Assembly: GCA_023459795.1 (NCBI GenBank)
Contig: JAEWSP010000011.1
Location: 1-43,358 of the forward strand
Source of the DNA: Bacillota bacterium
GTDB taxonomy: Bacteria; Bacillota_I; Bacilli_A; RFN20; CAG-288
Length of the DNA stretch: 43,358 nucleotides
Direction: 5' to 3'
The translations under genes were made by a program, and so were the position numbers. Positions 39,044-43,358 of the stretch are shown here, one piece after another (positions within the stretch are counted from its first letter, which is position 1; every line of letters starts with the position of its first letter). The notes beneath the pieces were generated by a model that was not told the origin of the DNA, ran no database searches, and saw nothing but the letters and a program-made list of their open reading frames with translations.

Positions 39044-41180
39044 TTAATACTCCTCCAATCTTTGCAACTTCGCCAACACTCTTCTCATCATTGAGGTTTC
39101 CGTCTTGGAAGTAACCGATGGCAACCGTCGGAATCGTATATGCCGGCTGGAAATTCTGGAACTGATAGAGGTTGTTGACGAACTGTTCCCAGGCAGTATC
39201 GAGAGAATCATCTGCCTTCTGGCTTGCCGTATTCTCCGTGACCGTGATGTAGTTCTCAATCAGGGCAGAAGGAGTAGTGGTCTTGCCATCTTCCAGGGTG
39301 AGGGTGTTGTTCTTGTCAAGCAGGGAATCGAAGTCGACATTGTACTTGGTCTTCAGAGCCTGCTTGTTGTACTCATAGCGCTTGAAGTCGCTATCCGTGG
39401 AATAGTTCTTGATGGTAGCGGAAACCCAATCCGAACGGGTCGAGTATTCGTTGGACTGAGCGGTAGCATGGAGATCGACCTTGACGAAGTTGACAAAGGA
39501 GGGGTTGCCATCATAGTCGGCAGTATCGGAACCGGTGCCGGTTTCGACAGTCGGCTTGTTGGTTCTGTAGTACTTATAGTCGTTGTCGACGGACATATCC
39601 TTCAAAGCAAAACGATCGTGGTTGACGACGATGAAGTGGATGCCCTGATAGCCGGAAGTTCCGGAGGAGCCGGAACGGACGACGATGACCGGGTTCTTCT
39701 TTTCATCGCAGAGGATCTTCTTGCTGCCGGAGAGATTGTCGTAAAGATCAGAGGAATCCTGAGTGAAAGGACGGACATAGCCGTCGCCGGACTTGGTATT
39801 GGTGGTCGTGGAAAGGGTGACGAGGGAATCGGAGACTCCATCGACCGTCTGGAACTTATCGGTATCGATAAGATTGAGGTTCTGACGGACCTTGGAATAG
39901 GTCTTATAGCCCTTGACGGCAGAAGGATCGCTGGTGGCGTTCTTCATCGCATCAAGAGAAGCATAAGTAATGCTGTGGGAAGCGTTGTATTCGGCAAGAT
40001 AAGTGGTGTCATAATCAGCGGAATCATCATAGACGAAGGAAATGGAATGCTGGTTGAAATAGTTGTTGAAGAGGACGTTACGCGGATAATAGTCCGAAGT
40101 AGCATCATTGCCGTTCTTCAGCTTGACGGAGTTTCCGTCATCCGCCTTTTCCTGATCAGCGACTTCCTTGAGGGAGAGGGCAACCGAAAGCGGAATGCCG
40201 AAGGCCTTGCCCTTTTTGACGGCAAGGTTCTTGACCTCATCCTTGATCTCATCCGTTCCGAAGGTCTCCGGAGTACGGAGATCATCGGCAATAGAGACTA
40301 CCTTGTCTCCATCCTTGCGGGTGAAGCCCTTGGTCTTCGGATTGATATAAGTATCATAGGCATAAAGTCCAAGCTTGAACTCCTGGACATAGCCCGTATC
40401 CTTATCCATCGTGATGCCAGCCCCGGATCCGGCAGTGCTCATCTGCTGGGCAAGTTCGCCGTGGTTCGTGCTGCTTCCGGTATCATCGCTCTGCTGGAGA
40501 GCGACATCGCCGAACGTTGCCGAACCAGCCATCATATTGATGGTATTGGCAATCTTCTTGGAATTGTCGAGGGAAATCTTTCCCGACCAGATGTTGGTTC
40601 CGGTAGCTTCTCCGGCATCCACCTTTACAAGGATGTGGGAAATGTGGTACGGAGCCATCTTGTTGACGAAGGCCTTGGTTTCTTCCTCGCTGACGGAATA
40701 CTCATATCCGTCGGTATAGGTCTTCTTCTTGCTGTAGTCGGTCCCGTTCTGTTCGACCTGCTTGGCAGCAAGCTTCTTCTCACGGAGTTCTTCTTCCGTA
40801 AGGACGCCTTCGCTCTTCAGAGTCTTCTCCATTTCTTCCTTATAGGAAGTATGGTTCGTCGAAGCACTGGACTTCCAGGTTTCTTCCTGGGACTCCATCG
40901 CGCTGTCGACATTAGTCGTCATAGAAGCATCTCTTGGCGTAACAAGCTGGGCAAGGACGTTGCTGGCCGTGTCAAAATAAGCCTTGGCAGAATCCTTCTT
41001 GCCTTCCATAAGCGAATAGATGTTCGAATAATCGTAGGTCTTGCCGCCAATTACGGCAACGTTCCCGTCCTTCCAGTTTGCATCAGGATACGAATACTGT
41101 TCCTTGCTGCAACCGGCTAATGTCCCGCAAATCAAAAGCAGGGAAAGGGTGGAACCTAGGGCTCTGAAATTTCTCTTCAT
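39036..41180 (-). CDS. PrsA-like lipoprotein foldase with parvulin-type domain
   Basis: The start at 41180 (after GAGGAGG) gives 714 residues; the longer frame is rejected because it lacks a ribosome site. The lipobox is LAGC (21-24). An N-terminal helical region with VLTEEELREKKLAAKQ is followed by a parvulin-like stretch HISHILVKVD at 179-188, then KIANTINMMAGSATFGDVALQQSDD and HGELAQQM, which fits the end of the PpiC domain. PrsA proteins are normally about 300 residues; here long Asp/Ser/Thr/Tyr-rich regions extend both the domain loops and the C terminus. Likely role: folding of secreted proteins at the membrane surface, plausibly including the giant exported proteins of this genome. Confidence 0.8.
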   Translation of the reverse strand: MKRNFRALGSTLSLLLICGTLAGCSKEQYSYPDANWKDGNVAVIGGKTYDYSNIYSLMEGKKDSAKAYFDTASNVLAQLVTPRDASMTTNVDSAMESQEETWKSSASTNHTSYKEEMEKTLKSEGVLTEEELREKKLAAKQVEQNGTDYSKKKTYTDGYEYSVSEEETKAFVNKMAPYHISHILVKVDAGEATGTNIWSGKISLDNSKKIANTINMMAGSATFGDVALQQSDDTGSSTNHGELAQQMSTAGSGAGITMDKDTGYVQEFKLGLYAYDTYINPKTKGFTRKDGDKVVSIADDLRTPETFGTDEIKDEVKNLAVKKGKAFGIPLSVALSLKEVADQEKADDGNSVKLKNGNDATSDYYPRNVLFNNYFNQHSISFVYDDSADYDTTYLAEYNASHSITYASLDAMKNATSDPSAVKGYKTYSKVRQNLNLIDTDKFQTVDGVSDSLVTLSTTTNTKSGDGYVRPFTQDSSDLYDNLSGSKKILCDEKKNPVIVVRSGSSGTSGYQGIHFIVVNHDRFALKDMSVDNDYKYYRTNKPTVETGTGSDTADYDGNPSFVNFVKVDLHATAQSNEYSTRSDWVSATIKNYSTDSDFKRYEYNKQALKTKYNVDFDSLLDKNNTLTLEDGKTTTPSALIENYITVTENTASQKADDSLDTAWEQFVNNLYQFQNFQPAYTIPTVAIGYFQDGNLNDEKSVGEVAKIGGVLND

Positions 41181-41340
41181 ATGAGGCCTCCTCAGTGAAT
41201 AGCTACAGACACAAACAATAATATAGTATTTTAGAAGCACCATTTCAAGAAAAAACACCCTTAGAGAGGTCTGTGAAGGAATCTAAGCCGGGAAAGAAGA
41301 AGACTGGTTTCTTCCGGCGCAAATCCCCCTCCGGGTATGG

Positions 41341-41346
41341 TAAACT
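41341..41346 (+). promoter_or_regulatory. -10-like element of parA, leaderless
   Basis: TAAACT (41341-41346), preceded by TATGG, ends 7 nt before the parA ATG at 41354. There is no Shine-Dalgarno site between. The same TAAACT spelling occurs before the RDD gene. Confidence 0.4.
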
Positions 41347-41353
41347 AGAAGAT

Positions 41354-42142
41354 ATGCCAATAATCATTGCCGTAACGAACCAAAAGGGCGGAGTCGGAAA
41401 GACGACAACCGCCGTCAACCTCGCCAGCGCCCTCTCCCGCTACAACAAGCGGATTCTTTTGATCGACCTCGATCCGCAGGGAAACTGCTCCCTCGCCTTA
41501 GGAATGGACCCGACCCTCAGCAAAAGAACCTGCTCGGAACTGCTTCTAGGTTCCTCCGATCTGCATAAGGTCACCCATAAGACAGGTATCGACAACGTCT
41601 CCATCGTCCCGGCAAACCTGACTCTTGCCACGGTCGAATCCAGTCTTCTAAGCCAAGGCAAGAAAGCGGACTCCCTTCTCCTCAAGAAAGCACTCCTTGC
41701 CGACAAGGAAGCAAGCCTTTACGATTTTCTAATCCTGGACTGCCCGCCAAGCCTCGGCTTTCTGAGCCTGAACGGCCTGAATGCGGCAAAATTCCTCTTG
41801 ATCCCTGTCCAGTGCGAGTATTTTGCATTGGATGCCTTAGCCCAGCTATTAAGCACGATCACCAGTGTCCAGCGTTCCAGCAACCCGGATCTGGAGATTT
41901 TGGGGCTTCTCCTTACGATGTTCGATCCTAGGACGAAGCTTTCCACGGAAATCGCCCAGGACGTAAGGCAGAGCTTCAAGGACAAGGTCTTCACGACGAT
42001 CATCCCGAGGAACGTCTCCATCCCGGAAGCCATCTCCCAAGGGATTCCGGTCAGCGATTACAAGCCGAAAAGCCAGGGAGCGCTTAGCTACGCTGCCTTA
42101 GCCCGCGAGGTACTGGAATATGTCGAACGGAAAGAGAAATAG
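41354..42142 (+). CDS. parA: Chromosome partitioning ATPase ParA (Soj)
   Basis: The ATG at 41354 gives 262 residues; the upstream extension to 41273 has no family match. The deviant Walker A KGGVGKTTT (11-19) with its signature Lys, Walker A' LLIDLDPQGN and Walker B DFLILDCPPSLG are typical of Soj. It is a DNA-binding ATPase that acts with ParB in origin segregation and, in Bacillus, in control of DnaA. It overlaps parB by 23 nt. Divergent from the PrsA-like gene. Confidence 0.95.
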   Translation: MPIIIAVTNQKGGVGKTTTAVNLASALSRYNKRILLIDLDPQGNCSLALGMDPTLSKRTCSELLLGSSDLHKVTHKTGIDNVSIVPANLTLATVESSLLSQGKKADSLLLKKALLADKEASLYDFLILDCPPSLGFLSLNGLNAAKFLLIPVQCEYFALDALAQLLSTITSVQRSSNPDLEILGLLLTMFDPRTKLSTEIAQDVRQSFKDKVFTTIIPRNVSIPEAISQGIPVSDYKPKSQGALSYAALAREVLEYVERKEK

Positions 42143-42941
42143 GAAAAGCGATCTTACGCTTGCCAGCCTCATCGAGAAGTACAAGCGGAATTCCGTCGCC
42201 AGCGAAATCGAAAAGAACCTGACCTCCCAGGCCCGGGTCCTCTATCCTGTGAATCAGCTTTCCCTCTTCGAGCTTTACGACGAAGAGAATTACGATCTTT
42301 CCCTCTTCGAATCCCTGGAAGCCAGCTTGAGGAAGGACGGATTCCTTCTTCCTCTGGTCCTTTCCAAGGACCCGAAGAAGCCTAACCACTACTTCATCCT
42401 CAACGGAGCGAAGCGTTTCCTGATTGCCAAGAACAGACTCGGCATGGCCACCCTTCCCTGCATCCTCTCCTCTCTCACCCCGGAAAGGGAAAGGGCATAT
42501 GTCCTGGAGAACATCGTCGCTGAAGGAGGATGCTGCCTGGCAAAGACCTACTGCTTCCAAACGCTGGTCTCGAAATACCATGTCTCCCTGCCGGAGATAG
42601 AAGGAGAGACCGGGATCAGCGACAGCGAGGTAAGGAACCTGCTGCGTCTGGATTCCCTTCCTTCGGAGCTGAAGAAGGATCTCCAGGCCGGAAAGATGAG
42701 CTACGGAGAAGCAAGGGTGTTCCTAGGGCTTCCGTACAGGAAGCAGCTTGCCTTAAGGGAAAAGCTTTTCAAAGACGCTCTTTCCGTCAGGGAGCTGGAA
42801 GGCATCAAGAGAAACTACCAGGGGAAGAACCGGAAAGTCTCTTTGAAGCTGGAGAAGAATACCGTCTCTCTCTCCTTCGAGGACGAGGAAGACGCGAAGA
42901 AAGCCTACCGCAAGCTCCTGGAGAAGTATTCCCGGTCGTAG
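42120..42941 (+). CDS. parB: Chromosome partitioning protein ParB (Spo0J), altered CTP-binding box
   Basis: The 273-residue protein follows the ParB plan: an N-terminal basic segment, box I-like LEASLRKDGFLLPLVLSK (about 66-83), the CTP-binding/arginine box as NGAKRFLIAKNRLG (about 95-108), ENIVAEG, and a helix-turn-helix SLPEIEGETGISDSEVRNLL (156-175). A lysine-rich C terminus replaces the usual dimer region. The family GERRYRA sequence is reduced to GAKRFLI, so only one of the two arginines usual in the box remains. It would load on parS and spread as a CTP-dependent clamp. No canonical parS was noticed in the window. Confidence 0.88.
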   Translation: MSNGKRNRKSDLTLASLIEKYKRNSVASEIEKNLTSQARVLYPVNQLSLFELYDEENYDLSLFESLEASLRKDGFLLPLVLSKDPKKPNHYFILNGAKRFLIAKNRLGMATLPCILSSLTPERERAYVLENIVAEGGCCLAKTYCFQTLVSKYHVSLPEIEGETGISDSEVRNLLRLDSLPSELKKDLQAGKMSYGEARVFLGLPYRKQLALREKLFKDALSVRELEGIKRNYQGKNRKVSLKLEKNTVSLSFEDEEDAKKAYRKLLEKYSRS

Positions 42942-43195
42942 CCAGGTAGAAACGAAGCATAACCGCTCAGGGCCTGAAACCAAAGGGGAAGGGAAGAAGA
43001 TTCGGAACAGTGCGCAACCATTCGCTTTAGTTCTTATTGTTATTAGCCATATTCCAAGTTTTGAAATTTGGCTCTATAAAAATGGGTTAAGCGGATTTTC
43101 AAGAATGAAGCTATTACATCTATTTATTTTTCTTTATTAATTTCCCAAAAACCTTTTTTATTGAGAAGAAGGAACAATAGTGTTGATGAGGCCAT
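42942..43195. other. Non-coding AT-rich end region
   Basis: About 250 nt downstream of parB with no convincing gene. It starts G-rich (42990-43010) and becomes strongly AT-rich from about 43020. No terminator hairpin for parB and no DnaA-box cluster were seen. Confidence 0.5.
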
Positions 43196-43358
43196 CTAAA
43201 TGTCCTTCCTTCTGAGGGTTTTCCCGGGAAAAAATATTCTTACGGAAACCCAGTCCCAAAGCTCGTCGAAAGTCTCCAGGTGGTTCTCGTACATAAAGCA
43301 GACCACGTTCAGCCACTTCTGGATGTTCTTCCTGCGGATCCTCAGATGCACCTTGAAG
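43196..43358 (-). CDS. C-terminal fragment, possibly an ISXO2/IS1595-like transposase
   Basis: The minus strand is open from the window edge to a TAG at 43196 (53 residues seen). The fragment (FKVHLRIRRKNIQKWLNVV, then CFMYENHLETFDELWDW) is basic then aromatic, and resembles the ends of IS1595-type transposases, where a Lys-x-Leu-x-x-Tyr-Leu-x-Trp pattern follows the last catalytic residue. The match is from memory and weak. The gene would start outside the window. Confidence 0.35.
   Translation of the reverse strand, partial: FKVHLRIRRKNIQKWLNVVCFMYENHLETFDELWDWVSVRIFFPGKTLRRKDI

Noticed and set aside
39105..41120. A 671-codon open frame on the plus strand opposite the PrsA-like gene
   Set aside because: It mirrors the coding strand of a gene with a clear lipobox and ribosome site; its product is an Ile/Val/Gly-rich sequence with no recognisable motif and no start signal.
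42942..43358. Origin of replication next to parAB
   Set aside because: No repeated TTATCCACA-type boxes and no dnaA or dnaN; AT-richness alone is not enough.
1..43358. CRISPR array
   Set aside because: No regularly spaced repeats were seen; the only near-identical longer repeat is the pair of riboswitch cores.

Overview
The window looks like a chromosome segment of a Gram-positive bacterium of the Bacilli, possibly one of the Mollicutes-allied or Erysipelotrichales-like gut lineages. The reasons are a sufC-sufD-sufS-sufU-sufB order with the Firmicutes scaffold SufU, two lipobox lipoproteins (one PrsA-like), a sugar-type ABC ATPase with a large insertion, Soj/Spo0J-type parA-parB, and purine-rich Shine-Dalgarno sites with TATAAT promoters. 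TGA is a stop codon here, so the Mycoplasma code is not used. The lineage is inferred from memory of gene content; no search was run.

Left end (1-5000): two large exported proteins lie on the minus strand. Each is preceded by what reads as a c-di-GMP-I (GEMM-I) riboswitch, and the two aptamers share 42 identical nucleotides. The first aptamer runs into an intrinsic terminator that would use the aptamer's own 3' strand. The second has no U-tract and probably acts another way.

5000-12300: a GNAT acetyltransferase, a membrane glycosyltransferase, a two-gene ATPase/RloB-like cassette resembling abortive-infection systems (its second gene needs a -1 frameshift at a T7 run), an RDD membrane protein, an orphan sugar-type ABC ATPase and a small membrane protein.

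12300-25400: mostly housekeeping genes on the plus strand: Nudix hydrolase, oligoendopeptidase F, two tandem YfcE-like phosphoesterases, aquaporin, an orphan DNA methyltransferase, a YgjP-like metalloprotease, a SpoU rRNA methyltransferase, an alpha/beta hydrolase, ileS, lspA and an rluD-type pseudouridine synthase. A tRNA-Leu(GAG) is on the minus strand.

25400-29700: a tightly overlapped minus-strand operon encodes a secreted protein and two MacB-like ABC half-transporters, one split and one fused. The leader of the secreted gene can fold so that its ribosome-binding site is masked.

29700-36800: a small hypothetical gene, mnmG and the SUF iron-sulfur operon, read as sufCDSUB-mnmG. 36800-43358: a HIT hydrolase, the two lipoproteins, divergent parA-parB, and an AT-rich end with a possible transposase fragment. 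The mnmG and parAB genes suggest the origin-proximal part of the chromosome, but no DnaA-box cluster or canonical parS site was noticed.

Across the window, six genes have a -10 hexamer only 7-9 nt before the start codon, so their mRNAs should be leaderless or nearly so. Other genes have ordinary Shine-Dalgarno leaders.
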